A DNA stretch of 64,000 nt from Burkholderia oklahomensis C6786 (GCF_000959365.1 NZ_CP009555.1:2728001-2792000); one strand, 5' to 3'; shown: positions 10,208 through 19,704, counted from the stretch's first letter. Program-made: numbers and translations. Notes: generated from the letters alone by a model not told the origin.

Positions 10208-10717
10208 CTAGTAGCTGAATGTGATCGTAATGGTGTGGTCGGCATATGCGCCCGGCACGACGTTCTGGCCTCCGCGAATCAGGCCGTATACGGTCGCGCT
10301 CGCGGACGAGACGTTGTTGAGCTTGCCGAATGAAATCGTCGACGTACCGCCGCTGATGCCGTCGCCCCAGATCATGGTGTGCGCGCTGTCGATGTACAGG
10401 TTGTAGCTCAACAGATTACTGCCGCCCGTGCGGGTCATCTGACGATTCGAGTACGAACCGCCTCCTGCACTGGCCGCCACCGTGGGGGTCGCGCTGCCGT
10501 TGCCGGTGCAGTTCACGGAAATCGTTATTGCGGTCGTGGCTGCATTGATCGTGTCGTACGTGCCGAAAACCATCGTCGACGGCGCGTTCATGGTGCAGCT
10601 CAAGGCGGCCACCGCCGGTGGCGCGGCGAGCGCCGCCGCACCGGCTGCAAGCGCCGCGACCGCAGCACGACAGATCGCCTGCCGGTGCGCCCGCTCGGGA
10701 TGGTTGCGATGTCTCAT
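10208..10717 (-). CDS. Spore coat U domain-containing fimbrial subunit (minor)
   Basis: A 169-residue secreted pilin of the SCPU (spore coat U) family, the subunit type of archaic chaperone-usher pili such as Csu. It has a signal peptide ending at AVA, then the paired Cys (ALSCTMNAPS ... ISVNCTGNG) and a C-terminal strand (YADHTITITFSY) of the kind donated between subunits. Its ATG overlaps the usher stop by 4 bp (ATGA), so it is translationally coupled to the usher. Confidence 0.88.
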   Translation of the reverse strand: MRHRNHPERAHRQAICRAAVAALAAGAAALAAPPAVAALSCTMNAPSTMVFGTYDTINAATTAITISVNCTGNGSATPTVAASAGGGSYSNRQMTRTGGSNLLSYNLYIDSAHTMIWGDGISGGTSTISFGKLNNVSSASATVYGLIRGGQNVVPGAYADHTITITFSY

Positions 10718-13080
10718 GGTCTGACTCCCTTGCATAGATGGGTTCCCAGGTCCGGCAGAGGATCGTCGCCAGCGGGAAAACGCACGGTCATGTCGCACTG
10801 CTGGTCATGCCAGGTTGCTTGCAGGCGGTTCTGTTCCGACAATCCGGTGAGATAGACGATGCCGTCGTGGCCGACCGGAAATTCCTCCGTCTGTCCCGCG
10901 ACCTTGACGGTCGCGCCGGCCGGCAAGTGGCCACCGTTCTCGAGGTCGATCGTCAGCACCGCACCGTGTGAACGTGTGATCGGAAACTCGAGCACCATGC
11001 CGCTGCGGAAATAAGGCACGGCGTCGAGCTTCAATGTGCCGATCTTCGCGTCGAACGGCAGATCGGCCTGCTCGATCGAGATCGGATTGCTTTCGTACGC
11101 GCGCAGCCGCGGCAGGAGCGCGAGGCCATTGGCATCGGTGTGGGAAACCAGTTGATTGTCCGCATAGACGCCGACATTGGGAAAGCCCGGCACCTTGACC
11201 AGCGCGAAGCTGTCCGTCACTTGGCGCGACAGACGCGGCGTGCCGTCGACGAAGGCGACGCCGCCTGCCGCGCTTGCCCGCACGCCGGCCCGTCCGCGAT
11301 TCGCCGCCACTTCGACGTTGTACGTGCCGACTCGGGTTTGCACGCTGGCGCTGGCGTCCTGAATGTTGTTGCCCGCTTGCACCGAGTATCCGAATCCGTC
11401 GCCCACCGGCAGACTGCGTTGCACTTGCGCGAGAAACTCGGTTGAATGTTGTTGCCGCGTCATCGTGACCGATGCGCTCGTCCGGTTGTTGAGCGGCAGG
11501 GTCCATGTCATGCCGACCGTCGTCGCGCCGTTGCCGCTCAGTGGTTTGCTGACGCCGATGCTCATGAAGCCGGCACGCCCCAGTTGAACGTTGTAGCTCA
11601 ACGACATCAGTTGAATCAGGTTGTGGTCGCGATTGTCGACGAACACGTGGGCGAGCCCCACGGAGCCGAAGCGGCCCATGCTCACGCCGATGTTGAAGCT
11701 CGTCAGGAGCTTCGGTGCGGGCACGCCCGGATCGAGCCCGAGCTGCGCAAAATGCGGTGTTGCCCACTGCGCGTGCGCGCCAACGGTGAACGCGCTCGTC
11801 ACGCTGTCGATGCCTATCGTGGCGAGGGCGCCCGGGCCGGCCGGACTGCGGCTCGCCGCCATCGATACATTGACGACGCCGAACGGCGGCGCCAATACGA
11901 CGCCGCCCACTCCGACGTTTTGCTGGGACGCTTCGACTTCGCCATGCAGCTCGCCGGTGAACCAGCTCGTCAAACCCTTTCGATACGTTCCGCTGGCGAA
12001 CCATCGACCGTAGTCGTTGCTTGCGAGGCCGAAGTCGCGCCGCACCGATCCGAGCTCGAAAGAGAAATCCTGCAGCCCTTTCGCGAGCAGATTCGAGCTC
12101 GCATAAAAGGCCTGGGTAATGACCTGCTCGCGCCCCATGATGTCGCGCACGACGACCTGCACGTCGCCCTGGCCGGTGACGACCGGCACGTTACTGATCG
12201 AAAAGGGGCCCGGCGCGACGTCGCGCCTGGATGTCAGCGCATTGTTGACGTAGACGTCGACGGTCGACGGCAGCACGGCCTGACCGCTCACGCCCTGCAA
12301 GGGAATCGTGACGAGACCCGGCTGCGTGAGGAAGTTGGTTGCGTATTGAATGCCGCCGAACCGTACGGCACGTCCCCACATGCCGGGCCGGCTGATGGCG
12401 TCGCCGATTCGCAGGCTGGCGAGCTTGTCCGGCCGATCGACGGTCCAGGTGGTTTCCAGGCGCGTCAAACGCCGTGTCGTGCCCGAGTCGTCGGCGAGGA
12501 ACGACCCGACGCCTACCCCGAATCGGTTGAAGAAACCGAGTTCGAACAGACCCGAACCATGCGTTTGGCCCGCGGCCCGCTCCACCAGCAAATCGTAGTT
12601 GAAGAAGCCGCCGATTCCTGGAGCGACGGCGTGCGGCCGGTTCTTGTCCGTCTCGTCGAAGGACGTACCGACGAACGCCTGCGCGGGAACAGTGATCGCG
12701 ATCACCAGGCTTCGTTCGTCGACGGTGTAGGCAAGACCCGCGATCGCCTTCAATGAGTAATACCGCACGTCATTGACGACGAGCGGCTGAGCTGCGGGCA
12801 GCTTGAGCCGCCAGCGCTTCAGGTCGTCGGCCGATGCATAGAAGTCGCCGTTGCCCGCCTTGATCAGCGTCGCCGTTTCATCCAGGCCTTGCCGATTGAT
12901 GTCGACCTGGAACAGCAACTCATTCGCCTCGCTCGTCATGGGCTGTGTTTGCGTGTCAACCGAGAGACGTTCTTCAGCGAGTGTCATTTCCGCGCTCATC
13001 AGGGTCGAGATCAGGATCGCGAGCAGGCCGGCCGTTTTAGCGGTCGTCAGGCGCAATGGTCGAATCGATATCGCCAGCAT
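10714..13080 (-). CDS. Outer-membrane fimbrial usher (archaic chaperone-usher type)
   Basis: A 788-residue usher that forms the outer-membrane pore and assembly platform for chaperone-subunit complexes. After a signal segment (LTTAKTAGLLAILISTLMSA) it shows an N-terminal periplasmic domain (ANELLFQVDINRQGLDETAT), the central barrel, a plug-like segment (STVDVYVNNALTSRRDVAPG, FSISNVPVVTGQGDVQVVV) and C-terminal domains ending NRLQATWHDQQCDMTVRFP. Start MLAISIRP overlaps the end of the chaperone gene by 44 bp. The frame runs upstream to 13251 only as a shadow of the chaperone gene. Confidence 0.92.
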   Translation of the reverse strand: MLAISIRPLRLTTAKTAGLLAILISTLMSAEMTLAEERLSVDTQTQPMTSEANELLFQVDINRQGLDETATLIKAGNGDFYASADDLKRWRLKLPAAQPLVVNDVRYYSLKAIAGLAYTVDERSLVIAITVPAQAFVGTSFDETDKNRPHAVAPGIGGFFNYDLLVERAAGQTHGSGLFELGFFNRFGVGVGSFLADDSGTTRRLTRLETTWTVDRPDKLASLRIGDAISRPGMWGRAVRFGGIQYATNFLTQPGLVTIPLQGVSGQAVLPSTVDVYVNNALTSRRDVAPGPFSISNVPVVTGQGDVQVVVRDIMGREQVITQAFYASSNLLAKGLQDFSFELGSVRRDFGLASNDYGRWFASGTYRKGLTSWFTGELHGEVEASQQNVGVGGVVLAPPFGVVNVSMAASRSPAGPGALATIGIDSVTSAFTVGAHAQWATPHFAQLGLDPGVPAPKLLTSFNIGVSMGRFGSVGLAHVFVDNRDHNLIQLMSLSYNVQLGRAGFMSIGVSKPLSGNGATTVGMTWTLPLNNRTSASVTMTRQQHSTEFLAQVQRSLPVGDGFGYSVQAGNNIQDASASVQTRVGTYNVEVAANRGRAGVRASAAGGVAFVDGTPRLSRQVTDSFALVKVPGFPNVGVYADNQLVSHTDANGLALLPRLRAYESNPISIEQADLPFDAKIGTLKLDAVPYFRSGMVLEFPITRSHGAVLTIDLENGGHLPAGATVKVAGQTEEFPVGHDGIVYLTGLSEQNRLQATWHDQQCDMTVRFPAGDDPLPDLGTHLCKGVRP

Positions 13081-13795
13081 CTGAATAGCCCACCAAATGC
13101 AGCCCGGCGGCGGCAGCTGGTGCCGAACCGGAGCCGCGTTTGAACACCAGCTGCCGGGTCTGGCCAGGCAGAATGTAGGCAAACTCCGCATGCGTGGCGA
13201 TGGGCCGATCGCTGCCCGGCGCGACGACGATGAGGTTCGCCACCTGCGCATGAGCAGTGCCGTCGTTCGTCACGCGCAATCTGAGCGTTCCAGTGCTGTC
13301 CGCCCGCCCGTCCGTCTTCCAATGCAACTGCGGCGCAGTGGTGGCCTTGGGCTTGATGAAGATCGGCAGGCTCATTTCGAGGGCAATTTGCACGCCGGCG
13401 AAACCTGGTTTCGGTGCGGGAGGCACTTCCCGCAGATAAAGCCGGTAGCTGATCTCCCGATCGGCGCTGAGCGGATGCCGCAGGCCGATGCGCACGACCT
13501 GGGAACTGCCGGGTGCGATGGTGAAAATGGGCGGGGCCGCCAGCAAATCGCCGGTGGTCGCGTAGACATCGTCGCCTGCGTTCTGGGACCAGGCGACAGC
13601 GCGCAGTTGAACGATCACAGGTTCGTCGGGCGATTCGTTTCTGACCGTGAGCGCGGCACTCGTGCGCGCTGCGGAAAGCTCGACCCGAACCGGAGAGACG
13701 GTGAAGTTCGTTGCCTGACTGTCAACGCATATCGTAGCGAGCGCGACGGCAGCGATCCATTTTGCGAGTTCACGAACATTCTGTTTCATGGTCAT
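13037..13795 (-). CDS. Periplasmic fimbrial chaperone (PapD-like)
   Basis: A 252-residue two-domain immunoglobulin-like chaperone. The N-terminal signal (KWIAAVALATICVDSQA) is followed by FTVSPVRVELSAARTSAALTV, the G1/A1 region, with YRLYLREVPPAP as the conserved chaperone signature segment and a second domain starting near KPKATTAPQLHWKTDG. It stabilises subunits by donor-strand complementation and delivers them to the usher. Two ATGs lie 6 bp apart (13795 and 13789); the first is used here. The chaperone lies 124 bp after the major subunit gene and overlaps the usher, as in sigma-clade operons. Confidence 0.92.
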   Translation of the reverse strand: MTMKQNVRELAKWIAAVALATICVDSQATNFTVSPVRVELSAARTSAALTVRNESPDEPVIVQLRAVAWSQNAGDDVYATTGDLLAAPPIFTIAPGSSQVVRIGLRHPLSADREISYRLYLREVPPAPKPGFAGVQIALEMSLPIFIKPKATTAPQLHWKTDGRADSTGTLRLRVTNDGTAHAQVANLIVVAPGSDRPIATHAEFAYILPGQTRQLVFKRGSGSAPAAAAGLHLVGYSDAGDIDSTIAPDDR

Positions 13796-13919
13796 TCCAC
13801 ACGTATCAGAGTCATTCGGCAACACTGCGCTTCTCACGTACGCTGTCTGTGCGAGCGTAGTCGCTGCTCGGGAGGGAGGGCTCGCGCATTGGACGCCGCA
13901 AGCCCTCCTGGGCCTTGCA

Positions 13920-14426
13920 TTAAAACGTCACGGTGACCGTTACCGTGTCTGCGTAGCTGCCCGGCACCGCATTCGGCTGGTCGGGGACCTTGCCGTAGAC
14001 CGTTTTGGTGATTGCATTGGCCGTGGTCATCCCTGCGCCCGTGCCGTTGACGGTGTCGTTCGTGGGGGTGTTGCCCCACACCGATGCGTGTTGCGCATCC
14101 TGGTACAGCGAATAGCTGAGCTGGTTCGAACCACTCGTCATGATGCGGTTGGCGACGGTCGCGCCGGACGTCGTACCCGCATTCAATCCGATGTTGAAAC
14201 TCGTGCCGTTCGTGCACCTGACCGTGATCGTCGACGTCGCGGCCTGATCGCCGGTGCCCGGCGTGTAAGCGGGGAAGGTCAGCGCGCTTGCCGAGTCGAT
14301 CAGGCACGTCGCGTTGACCTGGGCTGAAACGCCGAACGTCGTGGTGGTGGTCGTGGCGGAGCCCACGGCCGCGACTGAAGCCAACGCCGCCGCGACTGCA
14401 AGCTTGATTAGTGAGGATTGCTTCAT
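13920..14426 (-). CDS. Spore coat U domain-containing major fimbrial subunit
   Basis: A 168-residue SCPU pilin, first gene of the operon and so likely the major shaft subunit. It has a clear signal peptide (LIKLAVAAALASVAAVGSA), paired Cys (VNATCLIDSA ... TVRCTNG), and the terminal YADTVTVTVTF strand. A very good ribosome site (ACAGGAGA, 10 bp upstream) fits high expression. SCPU subunits with a chaperone and usher define the archaic (sigma) chaperone-usher class, known for surface attachment and biofilm formation in Acinetobacter Csu. Confidence 0.9.
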   Translation of the reverse strand: MKQSSLIKLAVAAALASVAAVGSATTTTTTFGVSAQVNATCLIDSASALTFPAYTPGTGDQAATSTITVRCTNGTSFNIGLNAGTTSGATVANRIMTSGSNQLSYSLYQDAQHASVWGNTPTNDTVNGTGAGMTTANAITKTVYGKVPDQPNAVPGSYADTVTVTVTF

Positions 14427-16428
14427 GATGAATTTCTCCTGTTAAGTGTCGAATTCCGCAGCCGGTAAGTCGAAACCATTCTTCGAAATGGCGCGTCGAT
14501 CGTCCGTATGCAAAATGGGATCTTCGAATTGCATTGGAAATTGGTCGTGTTTTGCTTGAGTCACCTCCGTTACGTTGGAATGCACCGCTCGATTCACCGC
14601 GCGTCGTCGACGCGTTCGCCGCAAGGTCTGCGGACTGTCGGGGACGCGACATCGCGACCATCCCTATGGCAGACTCGGTGTCGAGCTTGATCGCCGTCGG
14701 CGGCTAAACAGCCGGATCGGGCACGGTTGTCCACGTGGTGAGCGTCGGATTCCGGAAATGACTTTCCGGTTATCGTCTATTGCGTGTGAACTTCTTGACG
14801 CCTGGCCGGCTCGTAGGCCGTGCTGACGCATTCGCGATCGCGCGTGCTTCGCCGCACGAGCGACGCGATACGATGCGCAATAGGATGGGTGGCGCGAGCA
14901 AATGGCCGAATGATGGCCGATGTGAATTTGGACATGATTTCCCCGGTCTGCTAATGGTGTTTCATTGCCTGTATTGATGGTTCGGGCGCCAGGCTTCGCA
15001 ATTCCCGATTCGTGTGCGAGAGTGAACGCAAGGAGTGGGCCAACTCGACTATTTCTTGATTGGCACAAGGTGGCATTGGGGCGCAACGGATCGCGAAGGT
15101 GTAGGCGAGACAGAATGGTTTCAATCATGAAACATGAGGCGGGCGCGCCGTTCGGCGAGGCAGGAGGAGAGAGGCGGATCGCGCTGGAATAGCGAGGGGG
15201 CGCGTTATGGGCGCAGGCACGAGCGGGTTCCGCGAATTGCCCGACGAATCCGAAAATGATTCATCTTTGTAACGGCCTCGGGTAAACGCGCGACTATCGT
15301 CGCGGCACTTGCCAGTGCGTGCGCAAACCGATTTATCGCGCGTCGACGGCGCACATGGTCTCGCGACGTATCCAAGATAAAGCCCGTGGCATGCGGGTCT
15401 TTTCATGCCCCACGGTTTTCGCTCTCGCAGGAACGACAGATCCGAATCGATGCGCGTCGTCTTGTCCTGCGTCAGCCGCTAGATGAGCACCGCGTCGCCA
15501 CCTCCCTGCCGAACGACGGCTCGTGCTTGCGCGTGTTCTTCGTTGACGTGCGGGGGTTTTTGTCGCTATTTCCAACCGGACTGGACGGCGCATGAATGGA
15601 TCGCTTCCGGTCGGACGGCGCGGGTGCGTCGAGGCCGCGTGATGCCGACAAGCATCGATGCGCTCGCAATGCCGCGCATCGCGACGCCGATCGGCACGCC
15701 GCCGAGCCGGCGAAAGGCTGACGCCGTCGGTGCCGCGTCGCGCGTTCCGGCAAGGTTGCACGCGGGAAGGAGCGTTTGACTGCTGTCGGTCACCTCGTCG
15801 TCTTAGATCACGACGTTGCCGGCGCTTGGGACGTAGTGCGGCTTGGCCGACCCGCCCAATTGCGCGTACATGACGAAGCTCCGCGAGTCGGCGTGATTTC
15901 ACGAATCGTTCGCGCCGGGCGGAACTCGGATCCGCGTCGGCTTTTTTGCTTTGATGCGCCGCACAAGAGCGTCGCGGCTGCGCGTCGTCGCGTGCTTAAT
16001 TCTTCGTCGAAGCCGAAGCGAATAAAGGGGACGGGCGGGGTGGGCACATTCCGCCGGTCGGCTCGTGTCGAAAGATCCGATTTGCATCGGAACGAAAGCG
16101 TGCACAACGTGGAGGCGCCCGCGTGTTTCTGACCCGCTTCGATCGAACGAATGGCGTGAGATCAGGACAACTCGTCGAATCGAAGCGGTGCGCGCGCGAC
16201 GGTCGAGGACTACGTCGATCGAACGCACGACGCCCTTGCCCGCGTTCGAGCGACGCGCCGAATCAATCGGTTCATTGCAATATTGCTGCGCCGCCGCATA
16301 AACGCGAAACTACGCGCGATATCGCGCTTTCCCGCGACATTCCGCAGCCATTCGAAAATTACGATTTGACTCATGCCCCGCTTTCGGTTGAAGCTAACGG
16401 CTTGCTGTCCGAAGGGGACTGTGCCTGC
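14427..16428. other. 2-kb gene-poor region upstream of the fimbrial operon
   Basis: No intact gene can be supported. The left part must hold the promoter of the minus-strand fimbrial operon. The middle contains a decayed secretin 3' end (listed separately). Local composition alternates between AT-richer and GC-rich, with many stops in all frames. A 22-codon minus-strand reading frame at 15803-15871 ends AGNVVI and could be the tail of another lost gene, but is too short to call. Confidence 0.5.
15373..15565 (-). pseudogene. Second, more degenerate secretin 3' end plus terminator
   Basis: On the minus strand this repeats the end of the 9228-9535 relic: TSTKNTRKHEPSF matches SPTKNMRKLESSF, then TQDKTTRID matches TQDKTTCID, followed by the same kind of hairpin (AGACCCGCATG...CGGGCTTT). 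A 22-bp block (15456-15477) differs from 9268-9289 at one base. Stop codons and small deletions show it is long dead. About 55 bp between the stop and the hairpin is missing relative to the other copy. Confidence 0.65.
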
Positions 16429-16938
16429 ATGAGTTCGACCTTGACTGTTCGTCGTATTGCCGCGGATCAGGGCGGTGTGTATCGCGAACTGCGCGCCGCC
16501 TCGCTGCGCGAGCCCTATGCGAGCGGCGAGACGCCGGAAGCCGAGCTGGCCGTCGACGCGGCGAGAGCGGCGGCGATCGCGCAGCAGCGCGCGACGTCCG
16601 ACGAATCGACCACGTTCGTGCTGTACACCGAAGGCCATCCGGCCGGCATGATCGGCGCGTATTTCGACAACACGCCCGCGCGGCGCGCGTTCGTCAGCGA
16701 GCTGTGGGTCGCGCACGCGGTCCGTCATCTGCGCGGCGGCGTGCTGCTCGTCGACACGGCGCGCGCGTGGCTCGCCGCGCGCGGCGCCGTCGGGATCTAC
16801 GCGTGGATCGCCGATCAGAACCGCAGCGCGATCCGTTTCTACGAACACGTCGGCTTTGTCGATACCGGCGAGCGCGCGCCGATCACCCGTGTGCCGGGCG
16901 CGATGAAGTCGCTGTTCGTTTCGCGCGAGCACGCGTAA
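16429..16938 (+). CDS. GNAT family N-acetyltransferase
   Basis: A 169-residue Gcn5-type acetyltransferase; substrate unknown. The fold shows as an N-terminal strand-helix (LTVRRIAADQGGVYRELRAA), the central acetyl-CoA-binding beta-bulge (FVSELWVAHAVRHLRGGVLL; here RxxxGG) and the C-terminal IADQNRSAIRFYEHVGFVDTG block typical of GNATs. The ATG at 16429 follows GAAGGGGA and matches the start of homology; an open frame extends upstream without it. It lies between the accessory region and minC. Confidence 0.9.
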   Translation: MSSTLTVRRIAADQGGVYRELRAASLREPYASGETPEAELAVDAARAAAIAQQRATSDESTTFVLYTEGHPAGMIGAYFDNTPARRAFVSELWVAHAVRHLRGGVLLVDTARAWLAARGAVGIYAWIADQNRSAIRFYEHVGFVDTGERAPITRVPGAMKSLFVSREHA

Positions 16939-17091
16939 GCCGCGTGCGCGCCGATCCCGGACCCTCCTTGCCGCGCCCGGGCGGGGCGTTGCGGCCGGGC
17001 GGCCCGCAATGCGCGCTTCGGGCGCGCCCAAAAATGATGGCCCCGGGCGTGGACGCCTGTAAAATACGCAAAAATTTTTTGCAGAACGTCC

Positions 17092-17904
17092 ATGTCGCTT
17101 AAAAAATCGCCATTCTTCGAACTGCGCAGCGGTTCGGTCGACACGTTGCTGTTCATCGTGAAAACCGCCGACCTCGATGCGTTGCGCGCCGAGTTGGTCA
17201 AGCGTTTCGAAGCGACTCCCGAATTCTTCGCGGACGACGTCGTCGCAATCGACGTGCGCCGGCTTGCGGACGGCGAGCGCGTCCCGCTCGACGACATTCG
17301 CCGGATGCTGAACGACGTGCGGATGCGCGCGATCGGCGTCGTCGCGCAGCCGGGGCAGCACACGTGGGCGGCGGGTTCCGGCCTGCCGCTTCTCGAGGCG
17401 CGCGACCGGCGCGCGCCGGCACCGAAGGCAGCGGGCGACGCGCCCGAGCAGCCGGCGGAGCAGGACACGCCGGCCGCCGGGCAGGTCGCGCTCTTTGCCG
17501 AAGCCGGCCCGTCCGGCGTCGACGCGGGCGCGCAGGGTTCGCCCGTCGCGCCCGTCGTCGCGCCGCAATCGGCGACGCTCGTCATCGACAAGCCGCTGCG
17601 TTCCGGACAACAGATTTACGCGAAGGGAGATCTCGTGGTGCTCGGCCCGGTCAGTTACGGCGCCGAAGTCATCGCGGAAGGCAACATCCACATCTACGCG
17701 CCGTTGCGCGGCCGCGCGCTCGCGGGCGTGCACGGCAATCACGACGCGCGCATCTTCTGCACGTGTCTCGAACCGGAGCTGATCTCGATCGCGGGCATCT
17801 ATCGGACCACCGAGAACCCGCTGCCGGCCGACGTGCTCGGCAAATCGGTGCAGATCCGGTTGGAACAGGAAAAACTGATGATCGAACCGCTGCGCCTCAC
17901 CTGA
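17092..17904 (+). CDS. minC: Septum site-determining protein MinC
   Basis: FtsZ assembly inhibitor that is brought to the membrane by MinD and keeps division at midcell. The 270-residue protein has the N-terminal FtsZ-inhibiting domain ([20 protein letters not shown]), an Ala/Pro-rich linker (about residues 100-155) and the C-terminal beta-helix domain ([40 protein letters not shown]) that dimerises and binds MinD. First gene of minCDE; minD follows after 58 bp. The AT-rich TGTAAAATACGCAAAAATTT just upstream is a plausible promoter. Confidence 0.97.
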   Translation: MSLKKSPFFELRSGSVDTLLFIVKTADLDALRAELVKRFEATPEFFADDVVAIDVRRLADGERVPLDDIRRMLNDVRMRAIGVVAQPGQHTWAAGSGLPLLEARDRRAPAPKAAGDAPEQPAEQDTPAAGQVALFAEAGPSGVDAGAQGSPVAPVVAPQSATLVIDKPLRSGQQIYAKGDLVVLGPVSYGAEVIAEGNIHIYAPLRGRALAGVHGNHDARIFCTCLEPELISIAGIYRTTENPLPADVLGKSVQIRLEQEKLMIEPLRLT

Positions 17905-17962
17905 CACGCGTGGCGCAACAATCGGGTCGGTCGGTCCTCATTGACGAACACAGGGTAGGTAA

Positions 17963-18778
17963 ATGGCAAAAATCATCGTGGTGACTTCGGGCAAGGGCGG
18001 CGTGGGCAAGACGACGACGAGCGCGAGCTTCGCTTCCGGTCTCGCGCTGCGCGGTCACAAGACGGCCGTGATCGACTTCGACGTCGGCCTGCGCAACCTC
18101 GACCTCATCATGGGCTGCGAGCGCCGCGTCGTGTACGACCTCGTCAACGTGATCCAGGGTGAAGCGAACCTGAACCAGGCGCTCATCAAGGACAAGAAGT
18201 GCGAGAACCTGCACATCCTGCCGGCGTCGCAGACGCGCGACAAGGATGCGCTCACGCGCGAGGGCGTCGAGAAGGTCATCAACGACCTGATCGGGATGGA
18301 CTTCGAGTTCATCGTCTGCGATTCGCCCGCGGGCATCGAGTCGGGCGCGCTGCACGCGATGTACTTCGCCGACGAGGCGCTCATCGTGACGAACCCGGAA
18401 GTGTCGTCGGTGCGCGACTCGGACCGCATCCTCGGCATCCTGTCGTCGAAGACGAAGCGCGCGACGGAAGGCAAGGATCCGATCAAGGAGCACCTGCTCA
18501 TCACCCGATACAACCCGAAGCGCGTGAACGAAGGCGAGATGCTGTCGCTCGACGACATCACCGAGATCCTGCGCATCAAGCTGATCGGCGTCGTGCCGGA
18601 GTCCGAAGCCGTGCTGCACGCGTCGAACCAGGGCCTGCCCGCCGTCCATATCGACGGTACCGACGTCGCGGAAGCCTACAAGGACATCGTTGCGCGCTTC
18701 CTCGGCGAGGACAAGCCGCTGCGGTTCACCGACTATCAGAAGCCGGGCCTGCTGCAACGCCTCTTCGGCACCAAGTAA
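17963..18778 (+). CDS. minD: Septum site-determining ATPase MinD
   Basis: Membrane-associated ATPase of the ParA/MinD family that recruits MinC and oscillates with MinE. The deviant Walker A GKGGVGKTT is at residues 10-18, with AVIDFDVGLRNLDLIMG and FIVCDSPAGIE (Walker B) following. The C-terminal amphipathic membrane-targeting helix is present (KPGLLQRLFGTK). Its 271 residues are standard. It lies 12 bp upstream of minE, so the two are co-translated. Confidence 0.98.
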   Translation: MAKIIVVTSGKGGVGKTTTSASFASGLALRGHKTAVIDFDVGLRNLDLIMGCERRVVYDLVNVIQGEANLNQALIKDKKCENLHILPASQTRDKDALTREGVEKVINDLIGMDFEFIVCDSPAGIESGALHAMYFADEALIVTNPEVSSVRDSDRILGILSSKTKRATEGKDPIKEHLLITRYNPKRVNEGEMLSLDDITEILRIKLIGVVPESEAVLHASNQGLPAVHIDGTDVAEAYKDIVARFLGEDKPLRFTDYQKPGLLQRLFGTK

Positions 18779-18790
18779 CGGAGGCGCGTC

Positions 18791-19045
18791 ATGTCGATTC
18801 TGTCGTTTCTGCTCGGCGAGAAAAAGAAGTCCGCGGCTGTCGCGAAAGAGCGCTTGCAGCTCATCATCGCGCACGAGCGCGTGGGCGGCCGTCCGCCCGC
18901 CGATTATCTGCCCGCATTGCAAAAGGAGCTCGTCGCGGTCATTTCGAAATACGTGAAGATTTCGAACGATGACATCCGCGTGAGCCTCGAGCGCCAGGAC
19001 GATCTGGAGGTGCTCGAAGTGAAGATCGAGATCCCGCAAGCCTGA
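18791..19045 (+). CDS. minE: Cell division topological specificity factor MinE
   Basis: An 84-residue protein that stimulates MinD ATPase and displaces MinC. The N-terminal membrane-binding and MinD-contact segment is [20 protein letters not shown] then LQLIIAHER; the C-terminal topological specificity domain ends [20 protein letters not shown] ribosome site precedes the ATG. Last gene of minCDE. Confidence 0.97.
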
Positions 19046-19206
19046 CGCGTTTTCTTCCGCATCGCGCGGCGCATGGCCGCCGCGCGCGCTTACTTCTCGT
19101 TGCACTTTCGGGCCCGCGGTAACGCGGCGCCTGTCCGCCGTTATGCCCTCCTGAGCATTGAATGGATACGCTCTCGTTGCGTGTTCAACCGTTCTCGGAG
19201 GTCGTG

Positions 19207-19581
19207 ATGTCTTTCTCTCTTCGTCGTGTCGTGCTGCCGTTCGTCGTCGCGGGTGCGGGCGTTGTCGCGCTCGCCGCGCCGCTTGCCGCGAGCGCGGACG
19301 AAATCCTCGTCGCGCAGGCGGCGCCCGGCGTCGTCGTCGAGCCGGCCGTGCGCGAAGTCGTCGTCGTTGCGCCGATCGCGCCGCCGCCCGTGCGCTACGA
19401 GATCGTGCCCGAGCCGCGCGTCGGCTACGTGTGGGATCGCGGTCACTGGCGCTGGGATCATGGCCGCTACGAGTGGATCGCCGGGCATTGGGAAATCGAG
19501 CGCATCGGCATGCACTGGGAGCCGGGCCACTGGACGCAGCGCGGACCGAGCTGGGTCTGGGTCCGCGGTCACTGGGCTTGA
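19207..19581 (+). CDS. Secreted W-x-x-GHW repeat protein (YXWQ/BcpO-type)
   Basis: A 124-residue secreted protein. The signal peptide ends at AASA; then a Val/Pro-rich stretch leads into repeats of the form W-D-x-GHW, W-I-AGHW, W-E-PGHW and W-V-RGHW up to the last residue. Such repeats are common in small Burkholderia envelope proteins of unknown function. MSFSLRRV is chosen as the start, since it begins the signal peptide and follows GGAGGTCGTG. A 36-residue lipoprotein gene follows 12 bp later, so the two probably form an operon. Confidence 0.85.
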   Translation: MSFSLRRVVLPFVVAGAGVVALAAPLAASADEILVAQAAPGVVVEPAVREVVVVAPIAPPPVRYEIVPEPRVGYVWDRGHWRWDHGRYEWIAGHWEIERIGMHWEPGHWTQRGPSWVWVRGHWA

Positions 19582-19593
19582 GGAGGGCGAGCG

Positions 19594-19704
19594 ATGAAAC
19601 GAACCTTGTTCGCCCTTGCGCTCGTCGCGCTGACGCTGGCCGGCTGCATCGTCGTGCCGGCGCGGCCGGTGTATTACCGGCCGGCTCCTGTCGTGATCTA
19701 CTGA
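19594..19704 (+). CDS. 36-residue lipoprotein
   Basis: A very small but convincing gene: GGAGG ribosome site, ATG, signal peptide FALALVALTLAGC with the lipobox Cys at residue 18, and a mature part of only 19 residues rich in Val, Pro and Tyr (RPVYYRPAPVVIY). Function is unknown; it likely sits in the envelope with its partner encoded just upstream. Its last 7 bp overlap the 3' end of the convergent chloride channel gene. Confidence 0.8.
   Translation: MKRTLFALALVALTLAGCIVVPARPVYYRPAPVVIY

Noticed and set aside
15125..15902. Open frames in the 15-16 kb gene-poor region
   Set aside because: They lack ribosome sites and domain-like sequence, and overlap the secretin relic on different frames.
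4208..16428. Repeat of the tRNA-Ser 3' end marking a right attachment site
   Set aside because: I looked for the TTCGAATCCCACCC segment before the core genes resume and did not find a copy; no integrase gene is present.
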